Assembly (NCBI GenBank): GCA_019843655.1
Contig: JACDQD010000007.1
Location: 10,909,600 to 10,973,599 of the forward strand
Source of the DNA: Lethocerus indicus
Lineage: Eukaryota; Arthropoda; Insecta; Hemiptera; Belostomatidae
Direction: 5' to 3'
Length of the DNA stretch: 64,000 nt
The position numbers were made by a program, and so were the translations under genes. Positions 37,518 to 49,389 of this stretch are shown here, in pieces (position 1 is the first letter of the stretch; the number at the start of each line of letters is the position of its first letter). The notes beneath the pieces were generated by a model, which saw nothing but the letters and a program-made list of their open reading frames with translations, ran no database searches and had not been told where the DNA came from.

Positions 37518-38130
37518 GAGATCTGCGAAATTCATTGGCCGGATGAAATAAATTCGTGTTATCAATTCCTGGAATTCCTCTGGAGGAGAGGGGCTCGAAA
37601 AGCTTTTTAACGCTGTCTTCGATAAATCCGAGAAAGGATTGTTCTGGTTGATGGGGGGGTGTAAGGGTCAGGACACGCTATTGTCATTGCCATGTGGAGT
37701 GTCTTCGATGTTCATCAATTCGGGCCGCCCGTATGTGGGACGACCTCCTTTCGTATCCTACGCCCACAGTAGATGGCCCTCGCCGGATTTCCTTCACAGT
37801 TGTTCCTGGTCATTCTGTCAATCGGTACCTCTTAATTTTAAAGATTGCGCCCGTGTTCAGACAGTTTTACAAAATGTACTGTACAAACGAGCATTAATGT
37901 GCGAGCGTGAAGATTAATTTTAATACGTATTTAAAGAAAGTAAATGTATTTGTCTCCAATTGAATTACACGTCGAAAACTGAAACACTCAAGCGTTCTTC
38001 TTAAAACCATCAAGACGTCATGAAGGCGTGATTGAATTATTGCTAGTTCTAAAGCTGAACCATCCCAGCGAAGCCGGGTACACCGGCTGTCAGTTATAAA
38101 TTCTAATTGAAGGATATTAGTCAACCGCAG
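37517..38130. other. Non-coding stretch with overlapping open frames
   Basis: At 37.64-37.92 kb two plus-strand frames are open over the same bases (one ending at 37917, one at 37897). One reads MWDDLLSYPTPTVDGPRR in part. Neither has a domain I recognise, and neither starts at a credible ATG with context. A fragment of a mobile-element protein is possible but unsupported. Confidence 0.3.
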
Positions 38131-38174
38131 GGATTAGAACCCGGGATCATGAGATTGACGCCTTGATCATCAGG
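38131..38174 (-). repeat. tRNA-like relic (possible SINE head)
   Basis: On the minus strand TGATGATCAAGGCGTC resembles a degenerate A box region, and GGTTCTAATCC (38131-38141) is a one-mismatch B box. The interval between, including CAATCTCATGATCCCGG, recalls the anticodon arm and variable region of a tRNA. No good acceptor stem is present. It shares the (G/A)TCAAGGC string with the relic at 40632-40681, hinting at one repeat family. Confidence 0.4.
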
Positions 38175-38743
38175 TGTTCGAATTTTCATCAACTAAAATC
38201 TGTATCAGAGTGAATGATTTTCCCTCTTTTCATTGCGGAAATGATTACTCCGGTCAACGACGCTTTCGTCGGAATTAATATTTTTGTAGTTTCGCACTAA
38301 ATCCGTCGGCGTTCCTTGAATTTCGATATCGAGATGCCTCCGCAGGGCTATCCTCCAATGAAGAGTACCCCGAAGTACGAAACCAGTTACCGTATCGGAT
38401 GGCCTTTGATTAACGGTCTTTGATTCGGGCCCCTAATAACGGGTCTGACGCGGGATTACAGACCTTCATAGGGCGGGTAACACCTTTGACGTGTAATGCG
38501 TCTAGTTTAAATAAAAATCACCTACAAGAAATGCCCCCTCCGAGTGTGCAACTTGGGTAAACTTGACCTGAGACTGGGCCTGTAGACACGATATAACAGC
38601 GCTTTATTTACTGTATTAAACGATAATTAACACCCGATAAGATTCTAAATAAAAATTGATTAGTTTTTTAAAAATATTATATTTATGGGGAAAGGTGCGT
38701 CAATCCGGACGTATCACCAGTTTTGTCCAGTTGGTTTGTATCA

Positions 38744-38745
<2 letters not shown>

Positions 38746-38791
<46 letters not shown>
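38746..38791. repeat. (TA)n microsatellite
   Basis: Uninterrupted TA tract of about 22 units. Confidence 0.95.
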
Positions 38792-38794
<3 letters not shown>

Positions 38795-39114
38795 AATTCG
38801 AAAGTAAATTAAATTTTTGACAGAAAATATTTTTCAATTTTACATAAATTTCGCCTTGACTTTTTTGTGGAACTGGTTATTTATTCGGTAAGTATTCGTG
38901 AGAGAATACAATTTTCTTCAGTAGCTGAAATCAGGTTTTAATGTAGGGGACCGGTTGTTTCAATCCAATTTGAAGCGAATTGAATACATTGGGAACAGGC
39001 GGCTCCATTTAATATACTCTCTATTTCTATCCGGTTAGGTTCTTGATTTAAATTTTCCGATTCGCGTGACCGACCAGAGCATCCGTTTTTATAGCCAGCC
39101 ACTGTGAATATTTC

Positions 39115-39339
39115 ATGGGCACGGTCCGATTTATGATGTTTTACTGCCGGATGTTCCTGATATTCCTGGCCTTCATTCTATTTCCAAATATTAACGGTGC
39201 TCTTTCATTCTCTGTGCGTTCCCTACAAACTAACACTAGCGTACTGACACGTTCTTTTACGCCTATTAGAGGTGAAAAGCTGGAAAACATCAAACGGCAG
39301 GAGGAATCCACTACAAATAATATTAAACATAAAGAATAA
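39115..39339 (+). CDS. Small secreted protein or first coding exon with signal peptide, unidentified
   Basis: The frame starts with ATG at 39115 with G at +4 and runs 74 codons to TAA. The N-terminus is a textbook signal peptide: short positively charged start, hydrophobic core MFLIFLAFILFPNI, then a likely cleavage site after NGA near residue 29. The mature part begins LSFSVRSLQTNTSVLTRSFT and becomes charged, with GEKLENIKRQEES; the KR followed by Q is a possible convertase site giving a pyroglutamate end, as in some neuropeptide precursors, but this is inference. A GTGAAA donor at 39272 would cut the exon after residue 52, and a TTTTTATAG acceptor at 39086-39094 may define its left border. 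It has no cysteine pattern or recognised family. Confidence 0.4.
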   Translation: MGTVRFMMFYCRMFLIFLAFILFPNINGALSFSVRSLQTNTSVLTRSFTPIRGEKLENIKRQEESTTNNIKHKE

Positions 39340-40228
39340 TCGTTCTAAAATATACGAAGAGAGTATAAATTATTTGTAATAACTCATTACTATTACTCGC
39401 TCAAAATTCTTGAAAAGTAACGACATGCCGTATTGTAACGTGATTTTGCTGATGCTACATTTATGAAATTTTGTATAAATTAATTTCAACTGAACTATTA
39501 AACAATTTTTGGGTATACTTGGTTTCAATCATTATGCTTTAACAGCAGCATTATGCTTATTAACAATGTATTCAGTGTCTCAGATGGACACTTTTAAAGT
39601 AAAAATAAATATAATAGCGGTCAAACCGCATTCTAAGCGCGGTATAAGACGTCCTAATCGATTTTGGTGGATCGTGTCACTCAGTTACCGGGTTTGATTA
39701 CTCACGGCTCTAGCTGATACTAAACCCGCTCTGCGCCGCTGTCTTGACGGCTTAGCCTATTCTCAAGTAGACGGGCTCATTAAATAATCAACTCCTGCGT
39801 CCCCGCGCACTACACTGACGGTTCATTTGTATTAAAAATTAACGGTACAGCCCTGAGTTCATTCGATTAACTTTATTCTCTTTATAAATGTATGACGTTG
39901 ATTTTTAGATGTATGGTACGCATCGGTACGCAGATATTATAATGAATTTGTTTCGGCTAAAATTCTGAAAAAATCCTGAATGTATTTCCTATTCATACCA
40001 TTCCAGTACTAGGAAGGTTCTAGAAATTGTTGAATATATGTAGGTAAAATATTTGAATAATCTGTATTTGGAGATTTATCTAACACCGACCTTATTACGT
40101 CGTTTTTACTGATTCTTTATTTTATCCATGTATTTTAACCGTGTTCAGGCTGTTAATGTTTGTTCAACGTTTCCTAACCGGCTCAACGTGAAAAACGGAG
40201 CCTGTCCGGGGTCCGGAAACACGATGTC

Positions 40229-40321
40229 GGTACACGGGTGGTGGGGAGGAAGGGTGGAAGTGTGGAAGGGGAGGAAAGGGTGGAAGGGGCGGAAAGGGTG
40301 GAGGGGGTGGAAGGGGGAGGA
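40229..40321 (+). repeat. Purine-rich G-run minisatellite
   Basis: Repeats of about 18 bases built from GGAAAGGGT and GGAAGGGG-type blocks. The strand has many G runs and could form G-quadruplexes or triplexes. The frame through it encodes repeated KGRKGW-type residues and is an artefact of the repeat. Confidence 0.7.
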
Positions 40322-40631
40322 TCGCTATCGTCAACGGGCCAATTCACATTAGTGTTCGATCGGATGAGAAGCTCGGGGCAAAGCCAGAGGTGTACACAGG
40401 AACACCGCTACTGTTTGCCTAACCGCGACCAACCTCCAAACGGACGGGACACGATTCTGACCGTCGGGCCGCCGTTCGTCACGCCGGATGGCAACCTTCA
40501 CCACCCAGAATATCCCCTGACATAATTCACATCGAAGTTCAAATTATATTGTACCCATAAAACGAAATGTGTTATTGATTTCTTTATGTATTTATCAGTA
40601 TTCTGAAGGTATGTGAGATCTGGGTTTGCCC

Positions 40632-40681
40632 GGGTTTGAACCACATATCTATATATTTTACAGCCTTGACCATCCGAGCTA
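40632..40681 (-). repeat. tRNA-like relic (possible SINE head)
   Basis: The minus strand contains TAGCTCGGATGG (40670-40681), an almost perfect A box, and GGTTCAAACCC (40632-40642), a perfect B box, 27 bases apart. The stems have decayed, for example the anticodon arm contains a TATATAG run, so this is not a functional tRNA. The short GGTCAAGGC after the A box is close to that of the relic at 38131-38174. Confidence 0.5.
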
Positions 40682-40689
40682 TATATAAT

Positions 40690-43600
40690 AATCTTTACTT
40701 TAATGTGTACAATATCTGTTTACTTACAGTAGGTATAAAGTATAAAAATTACTCCGCTTTTGGACATAGAATAATAGGTACATAAATATCTAAAACAGAA
40801 ACAGAGCCTAAAGCAGCACTATATCGGACCCGGTTTCTGGGTCTATGAAAAACGGCTCGCAATGTGTGGGATGGTAGATGAGCAACACACTGTAGAATGG
40901 ACTACCAATCGGCAGACAAGAAAGCAAAAAGGTGGCCAATTTGGCTATTTTTAAAGCCCGGTTAGCCCTTTTTTTTGTTAACATAAGCTGTAGGATTAGG
41001 TTTCTCGTTAGTAAGGCAGAGTTTCTGGTTACTATTCTGGTTTATATTCTTTTTCACACAATGGACCGCTGAGAAATTCGATTATAAGGTAGAAACTTAA
41101 AAGCGGAGTTCCAAATAACCGATACGAGGCTACCAAGAAGGGTCGGAGTGGAGCAAACAGATAATTTAAATCAAATTAAGAAGCTAACAGTGGAGGGAAG
41201 TAACAATTGCTTCAAGTTAATAACATAATGTTACTGATAAAATAGACTCTGATTGATAAAACCAAATTTTCTCTAAGAAATAATTTCTCTAAATATGTTT
41301 CTTTGGTAGCTCGAAAGAATCGCTCGATCTGTCAATTAACGTTGAAGGATTCTGGAATGGTAAGGCTGAGAATTATTACTTGCGATTACTAGGAGCCGAA
41401 TACTCTGAGGAATTGATAATTTTCGAGGTGCTTTTTATGTAAGAGTGTTTAAGACGAAATTAGAATTTTAAGTAACGTTTAAATTTACTGGTTCCACACA
41501 CCGACAAGTTACAAGGGGATAAAATCGGGGACTTGGGTCCATTTAGTTGAGGGTCCCGAAAGCCTCCGACTTCTTTGATCCTTCTTAGAGGGCCCGAATC
41601 ATTCTCCGCCCACCGGCGATTCCTCTTTTTTGTCAATCTCCCGTCCCCTCCCTCTCTCTCTCGCTCCTTTTTTTCTCTACCGCTTTTCCTTTATCCTTAC
41701 ACCATTAGTCGCCGCCCCGATAGCTTACCTTAAACGACGGACAAACGATAAATTTACTCCTCCGTTCTCCAATTGGCTTCACTTCTTTTAAAAACCTTAA
41801 ACAGGAATGTCCGTACGAGTTTTACGAAAAAATTATCATCGCTACGAATTAATTAATTAAAATCTGTCGGAGGGCATATTATTTCACTGTGGAATAATTT
41901 CGCTGAGTTTCAGTGAGGAACAAATAGCGGTTTGGAACCGGTCTTATTAAACCTTCTTCTCCACTGTTCTCTAGGCGCGGTGTGATTTACTCGAGGACAG
42001 ATATACCATGGCAAGAATCCAAATTGAATTAATTTTCCCGATGGAATTTTTTTTTTCACGGCCGTCATGTTGCGTGAATTTGGGCACCGACATCGGCAAG
42101 TCAAATGCGACGGTAGGCGAGGTCGGCTGGACGGTCCGTCGCTGCCTCATCATTCAAATGCCGGTAATATCTGGGCCAATTTAACAGTCCGGTCCGACCG
42201 CCACAACGCTATAAAAGACAAAACCATAAAATCCCTAGGCCGGCAGGTGTAACACTGCCCCCCCTACCGTCTCTTTATTCAATCCTCGGGGGAGGGAATT
42301 GACGGTCGGGTGCGGGGGCGCCATATGGAAAACCTCTCCCACCCCAACCGACTCCCGCACATCGTGGGAATTGCCCCTTCCCTACCGCTCCCCCGTCCGC
42401 CGGAATTATTGGCCCCTTCCGCCTTACCTCCAATACTTCCAATGACCTCGTATATTGCAGTCCTCCCTAACCACGATCGCGGTGGGAATTCGAGAATGAA
42501 GTCCGGGGAGCAGGGAGAACCCCGCCGGATTCTGTTTAATAACAGCTTTTCTTATTTTATTTCCCCGGCCGTTTTTTTTAAACCTATCGTAAAACATCCC
42601 GTCCTTGAATATTACTTACCGATCGCTCTCCATAACTATATTGATATTATTGACTTATCAAAAGAATTATTCGAGCGAAGTTGGCCACTGAAAAGGAAAT
42701 AAATTCGCCAAATATTGACCTATCCTGAACGTTCAGAAAAAAATTAAGACATAATATTTTAGAGAACTTCTATTAAGTGTGTAATTTAGTAGACAACTCT
42801 GAATAGTCGGGGTACATAATACAAACTTGGCCTTCGGGTATTCATTCGAGTAAAATCTGAGATCTCCGAGATATCTCGGTAACTTAAAACCTCCTCCTGG
42901 CAAGCCAGGATTGCATTGTTCTTCATCTTCAGTCATTCAATCCGAACGTATTAAGTCCCCTAAATTAATGAACCCGGTGACTCCTACAGTCCTAATTCGA
43001 ATCCAAACCTAATGAAAGTGGTTGCTATGAAATCGTAATCTTCATCAACCCACCCCCGCCGTGGATTGCGTTTGTTAAATGCCTCCGCCCCACCGCTAAA
43101 GGTTTATTTCAATCGTTTCGACGGTACATATTCTAAAATTATGGTATGGAACGAAGGGCTCGCGAAGATTTACAGCAGCATAACTCTGAAGATGTCTACC
43201 GAATGAATCAGACCGCAAATACCCCGAACCCCAAATAACTACAAATTCGGAAAAAACCCACTCGTAAATAATATATAAACTGAACAAACAATAGTTTCAT
43301 CATAACGGGTCAACACGTATTAGCCTATAAAAATATTAGCAATCTATAACTTATAAATAGAGCGTGATTGAAACATCAATGAAGGCGAATGGCACACGTT
43401 TTCGAGTGAATTTGTCGTCGGAGGTCATTGGCTTGTACCGGGATGTCCGAACGTTTGGTATCAAACGGTCGTTGAAATTTTATTCAACGGAGACAATTTC
43501 CGGCCAGAGTCGGAGACGAGGGTTCGGTAGGCGGCGATTTGTCTGTCAGAGCCATATACAGGAAAACAGTGAAATATTCATCCGCCACCCCCACTCCGAA

Positions 43601-46090
43601 GCCTCGATTTCATTTCCTCCCTTAAGTCCGCTGCCGGGTTGAGTGAGACATGATTAATCGTGCTCGAGACGCCCCCCCTATCTATCCTCCATATATCTTG
43701 GCATTAATTGCATTCACACTCCGTCCGACCGACCGATGATGGACAGTTGAAGCCAATATCTGACCCGACTCTCTCCCCTACGTGCACCTTATTTATGTAC
43801 TAATTAAAGTTATTTCTACGTCCGCTACTGGTCGAGGAGGCCGTTCAATGTAAAAGCTCATTAAATCGCGAGGAATTCGACGATTAAAACACCTGTTCGG
43901 GCAACGCGATTGTTTGAAATGTAAAATTTCCCACCAACCTCTCTTCATCCAGCATGATTCCTGTAGAGAACGCCCCGGATTATAAACCTGAATCGATCTC
44001 TGTTACTGCGAGTTTACATCTGGCGTGGAGGTTGTAAACAATCCTATACAGCAGGAGAAAATTTGTCAGCGAATAACATCTCGTAAAGTCCTTTTTTTAG
44101 AAAAATTAACCGACCTAATTATGTTGATACATAAATAATATTATTCTGTATTCACGCGTATTTATAAATGCAACAAATCAAATTTGTTTCGACGCAGATA
44201 CTGGAAATTGTACCTGTCGCTTGTTTATTTCGGAAGCCCGATTGCTTTATCCACTGGACTTGGCCCGTTAACCAAATTGGACTCATTACAGCAATTAGAG
44301 GAAATTACAATATTTGATCGTAAGCCTAAAACGAACACAGAGGACGTAAAATTCAGGCGCCGGCCAATTTACAAAATGGGGGACGCATTAATAAAATATC
44401 CCCACCGAATAAATGGGTTCTGCGGAGTTAGATAATGAAACGCATTTGGGATATATGCATTCCGGAATTCCGAAAAGTTTTAGGATCTGACATTTTTGGT
44501 TTATTTATTCTATAATTGAAAATACAGTATATTTACACGCGGGCAATTGGATATCTTAAAATTCCTGTCCGTTTGAAATAAAACAATATTGAATTGGGTT
44601 TTTTAAGTATCAGAATTATGTTGATAATGACTTTATTGAAGAATTCAGAATAGCCGAATATGTCTCTGATATGTACATGTCTTCGGGAATGTTGTCAGGA
44701 ATATTCAATATTTGTTGATAATATACTGAAATACCTATGAAATAGTAACATAGATATTTTTCATTCTCGTATCCCTCACTAATTTCGTAATGGAAACCGA
44801 AGAGTTTCGACACATCATCGTTATAAAAATGTACAAAATAACGAGCAGTACACTGTTACTATCATTTTAATTATTTGATAATTTACTATGTAGTGTCAAT
44901 CTCCACTGCGCGCTATAATTTCGTTCTTAAAATCATAGCCTAAATTAAAAGCAGATTAAAAATTCAACTCGCTCTAACAAGAAGAGCTGAATAATTAATT
45001 TCTTTTCTTTTATAAGGCCGTTACGAGCTTTAAACGGGCCCGCTCTCACGGCTCAAACTGAGGGGGGGGGGAATAATGTATTTCATTATTTTCTTTTTGT
45101 ACTTTTACGAGCGTTATCATTCTCGCGGCCGCGTTTACAGGGCGGGTAGTTACAGTAAACGCGGTCGGGGCGGTGCCGGCCGACCCCTCAAATCCGAATA
45201 AAGGGGCTGCCTATCATCGCTGGGGCCGACTAATGGCGCCTGGGCATTAAACCGGCTCCCTCCATCCCCCACCCTTAATAAACTGGCCACTTCATATCTC
45301 TCTTAACTCTTTTTCTCGCCACTGCTCCGACCGTTACGAGCGCCCTCTCCCGTCCTCCGCGCCACCGTCTTATAAAGGCCCCGCGGACGGTGTCCTTCGG
45401 ATGAATGGGGCCGTTCGATATTGGCGTTTAAAGACTCTAAAGGGGCGGCCACTAAACGGACAGCCCGGTTTTATATATGGGAGTTTTACTTGGCGCCATA
45501 CTCCGCGCCCCACTGTAGCAGTCGGTAAATTTAACGCCGTAATAAAATCACTGAAATAAACCGATTTTTAGTGGGTGTATGCACGATTCCGCCGCCATTA
45601 AACCACCATTTATGACATATTTCGTTAAGCGGTATCCCCGAGGGGATTTCGGGAATTTGATAATATAAAAATATGACTCAGAAAAAGCATAAACCAGTAT
45701 ATATATATACGTACACATGACCACTAGCATCTTCTGATGTTCATATGATACCCGGCGATATACCCTGACTGGTATTAGACGCATGCTAGAGGCTTCTATG
45801 CCAAATACCTGTCGCAGCTAACAGTTTCTCTTGTACTTTCGCGTCTTGAAAATTACTATGACTGGGGAAGCCGGATGATTCCACACTATGATTTGGCGTT
45901 TACGTTCACGCTCGTAGTGGTGATTGCCCAAGCGTCAGGCAATAATTTCAGATTGTTTAACGACCCCAATAATCATATGTCACGAACACCTAGGCGGTTA
46001 CGATCTATGTACACTTAAATATATTTCAAAAAGCTTTTTTAAATTGGCGAACGGGCTGGCAAAATATGATTTCTTAGTTAGACGTTTTAC
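40690..46090. other. Non-coding stretch with CpG-rich patches at 42.0-42.5 and 45.0-45.5 kb
   Basis: Mostly AT-rich. The patch at 42.0-42.5 kb begins a frame with an ATG at about 42325 that continues into AT-rich sequence to 42702; it is proline-rich, unrecognised and not called. The patch at 45.0-45.5 kb carries a run of about ten G near 45062 and, just after it, the complement of ATGGCGGC at 45591-45598. A frame at 44184-44435 lacks a start. No RNA gene or array is seen. Confidence 0.4.
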
Positions 46091-46095
46091 GTCTC

Positions 46096-46193
46096 TTCGC
46101 TAATTGAAGGACACTCGTGTGGCAAACGGATTTCCTAACAGAATGATGAGAAACCGTTTGCCATAAGGTCAAATCAGCGAGTGGACACAAGAT
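46096..46193. repeat. Extended imperfect foldback, possible hairpin RNA
   Basis: TGGCAAACGG at about 46120-46129 is matched exactly by CCGTTTGCCA at about 46154-46163. The pairing extends inward (TTTC with GAAA, one bulged A), and after an asymmetric interruption TCGCTAATT on the left pairs with AATCAGCGA on the right (one mismatch). The total length, a little under 100 bases, is in the size range of an animal microRNA precursor. It matches no microRNA family I can recall, and the internal interruption is large. Confidence 0.35.
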
Positions 46194-46806
46194 AGCAGGG
46201 ATGATGGTATACTATAAACAGAACGAGTACTCTAATGTCTCACTCTATTTTATAAAACACCCGGCGTGAGGGAGGGGGGCGTATATTTATCGATTTGAGG
46301 ATATCCAATAAAAACTCGAATTTGGTGCAGGGATAGATATGTTTTGCGGATTGGGCGCAAAGAAATGCGGCATCCAATTTGGAGAACTGCCAGTCTGCAG
46401 ATCGCATAAATTATTCTCCCGCCTCGTTATTCACGATTTTTGAGCGGGTCACATCCCGCCCTCCCAATAACACCGCCGGCTTTAACGCCCCCTTTTACGA
46501 GAGGGCATCATCTCATAAGTGATGCGACAAATAGCCGATAACGAGCCGTAAAATCTGCATAAACTTCAACTACCGGCGTAGGCCAGGGTTACAGCGGCGG
46601 TATAACTGCAGGGGCAATAAAAAAAGAAAAACAGAAAAAAAAACTGGGGAAGAATAGAAGCTGGGCAAGGTATGAAGTGTAGAATTACGCCCCCGCCCAA
46701 CGGTGTTGGTACAGTCGAACATCAATTACGGCGAGATGGAATCGACTGTAAAAGTTTTCCCAACTGTGCCGTTAAGGGGAACCGAACGGGAGTGGAAAAG
46801 GGGACG

Positions 46807-46845
46807 CGAGCGAGAGAGAGAAGAGAGAGAGAGAGCGAGAGAGAA
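46807..46845. repeat. Interrupted (GA)n tract
   Basis: GA-rich tract with CGAG interruptions. It lies in a CpG-bearing block at 46.4-46.95 kb. A frame through it encodes an arginine/glutamate run and is an artefact. Confidence 0.8.
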
Positions 46846-47131
46846 AGGGGAACATTAGTAATTTTCCAGGTCGTTACGGCCTCGGAGTCTTCACAGCGCC
46901 GCTTCCTAGTATGGACGAGTTTTCAGTGAGCCGGTATTTCGAAAGAATGTCTATAATCTGTTTCTCGGACTTACTTCCCATCCGAAAACAGGATAGTATC
47001 AGCGAAAAGATAAATGCCGACTGTCGGATGGCCCTGGTTTATTTACTCGCGGGGCCGCAACAATTTTAAGAATCCAATCATGGTAGTATTCCTAAGGCTG
47101 ATAGACGAAACGGTGAAGCATTCGGAAGTTT

Positions 47132-47202
47132 TTAACTTAATAAGTTAATAAAACAACCGGAACTATCGAGCAGCGAAGAACTACTCGATAGATCGGGTTG
47201 TT
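47132..47202. repeat. Strong foldback: small palindrome followed by 19-bp stem-loop
   Basis: TTAACTT at 47132-47138 pairs with AAGTTAA at 47142-47148. Immediately after, the 19-base arm at 47152-47170 pairs with 47184-47202 with only two mismatches across a 13-base loop. The matching cores are AACAACC with GGTTGTT and CTATCGAG with CTCGATAG. By a rough estimate such a pair is unlikely by chance in a window this size. The stem is shorter than a typical microRNA precursor. A transposon end, binding-site pair or hairpin RNA are alternatives. Confidence 0.55.
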
Positions 47203-49380
47203 TGTGTTTGCTTCAAATACCTGAGAAGGATTTGGATGATGTTAAGGAAGGGAAATATTTTTCGGCTCAGTCTTCGATTAATAATCTGTTAGCGTTAAAT
47301 TTTACATAAACCCGAAATTCAAAACTTTCGATGCCGATTTCTACGAAATAAATGAAGAAATCGAATTGAGCAATTCGAGGAGTGGGAGGCTAGAAGGGCC
47401 AAAACAGTAGAGAAGAAGAGGTTTCCAAGGGCACTCAAGCTCGAGTAGCGCGGGCAAAAACCGAAACAAAGAGGAGTCCGATAACAAGGGAATTAAAGAT
47501 TTTGTAGCCGCAAATAGGCTGCGAATTAACCCCGCCCTTTTTTCCCTTCCGACTTTTCCACCTTTTTAGGTTCGATCTATAAAAAAAGGTCTTTTATCGT
47601 AAATAATTCTAAGGGGCGGAGATGGGTTGAATATAATAAAAAGAAAATATAATAAACGCGAGGAGGGGATTTGGCCATCAGCCGGCGAAATCGCGGTTTC
47701 GATCGGCTTGCTTCGTTTAAAGCCGGCCATTGTGATTTCAAATCGGACTATTATATGATATCGCGGATTCCATATTGTCCCATCCGTATTGTCCCTTTTG
47801 TTCCGGAACCTTCAAGTACTGTTTTTTACCTCCCAGTTTCGCCCATACACATATCTGGACAAATCTGATGTTTGTTCTGGCTGAAATACGACTGACAGAC
47901 GGCCCTGTCCGACCATTTCAATAATTGACCAACTTTCCATAATTTTATTTTCATCAAATAATTACTGCGTACTTCACACCGATTATAGTATGTCATGTAA
48001 TTATCAGCAGTATCAAACTGAAAAGTGAATAGGAATAGACACAGCAGGATGCTTCACAGTCATCCCGAATTATTCAGTAACTCACCAATTTATTTTTTTT
48101 ATGGACTCAGTAAAATGTCTGACACATCATAGACTCGAATATGTCTACGCTCTAAGCGAATTATGAATTGAAACAGACCAAACTCTTTTTGTTTTCCTGA
48201 GATACTATTAGATCATAATAACGGCGACTGCACTATGCTATCCAGGCATACCGGGATGTCGTGCTGGTTAGTATTAGAAGCGCCGTGAATTGTACTGACC
48301 TTATGCATGACGCCTGTACTTTATTTTTCGGCAGTAAGATAATTCTAACTTAAAAAATAAAAAACTAACAGAAGAATCATATAGATATCTTAATTTTGTT
48401 TTACAGTATCTTGCGTATCAAAATACTTCTGGGGTTTTTATCCACTCAAAACTAGTATACTTGGAATTGTTTCCGGCCGGGGCGCTCGGATTGCACAGTT
48501 TCGCTTCTTATCCGGTTTCGAAAATTTTATCTAATTTCCTTTTGTCAGAGAAAGGGAAAAGAGGCGGCGGAGATAGAACAATACTTTAAGGAATATCTGG
48601 TAATGGGTGGGACGCGTTTAATTCAATTGGTGATACATTGGACAAGCTTTGTGCGGCCCTTTGTTGCCCGGCCCCTTATCGGGGGGGTAGCCCGGCGTGG
48701 GACTTTAGCTCTCAGGTTTATCGCCCACCATCCCCTTCCACGGCCAAGTTACGAACGCAGATAACCGGGCCCCCGTTTGGACGTACGGCTGCCTTTGTAA
48801 AATTAAAGATGTTCTTCCCAGTTGACCGGACTTTTTTCCGGTCTTAATTTCCTCGGAAGTTTCCTTCCGCCCGGAGGTGCACACTGTTTGGCCCATTAGT
48901 TAGGCCGAAAGTTTAATTCACTTTAAAAGAGCCGAGAAATAAACAGGAGGGTAAGATTGGGGTCGCTTACCTTTCGGCATTACGGGTAAAGATTACAGCA
49001 TCGGCATTACTGGATACTTGTGTTCAATTGGATATGGCCTCAATATGAGACTTTCGCATATATCCGATTATGATATATCAATATATACATTACTACAAAA
49101 GAAAAATTATCGCTATAATGCCTTACTCTCGATCGTTTATTTAACATTATTAATCCGTAGGCATTCGTTGAAAATCGAGCGAGTAAAATTAGGGCTACCT
49201 TACTCCTTTCTGTTTTAAAATGTATTGTTGACTAGTTATTTACATTTATAAACATAAAGAGTTGGATATAACGAAATGGATGGAATTAAAACCAAGTGCA
49301 AAAATGATAAAAGTGTGTCACGTACGACTATTAGCTTAATTCCACTATTATTACAGGTCGAGTGTTATGTGTGGTTATAG
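47203..49380. other. Non-coding stretch
   Basis: AT-rich sequence with a GC-rich patch near 48.46-48.9 kb. Open frames lack starts and recognisable residues. Nothing else was found. Confidence 0.4.
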
Positions 49381-49389
49381 TGGGTGGTT

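Noticed and set aside
37275..37610. Several open frames through the compound microsatellite, and similar ones at 60.1-60.35 kb and 27.2-27.9 kb.
   Set aside because: They encode YI, TH or SL repeats produced by dinucleotide tracts and are open on both strands.
42310..42702. 130-codon frame containing an ATG near 42325.
   Set aside because: Proline-rich CpG sequence followed by unrelated AT-rich sequence; no domain, signal peptide or splice border.
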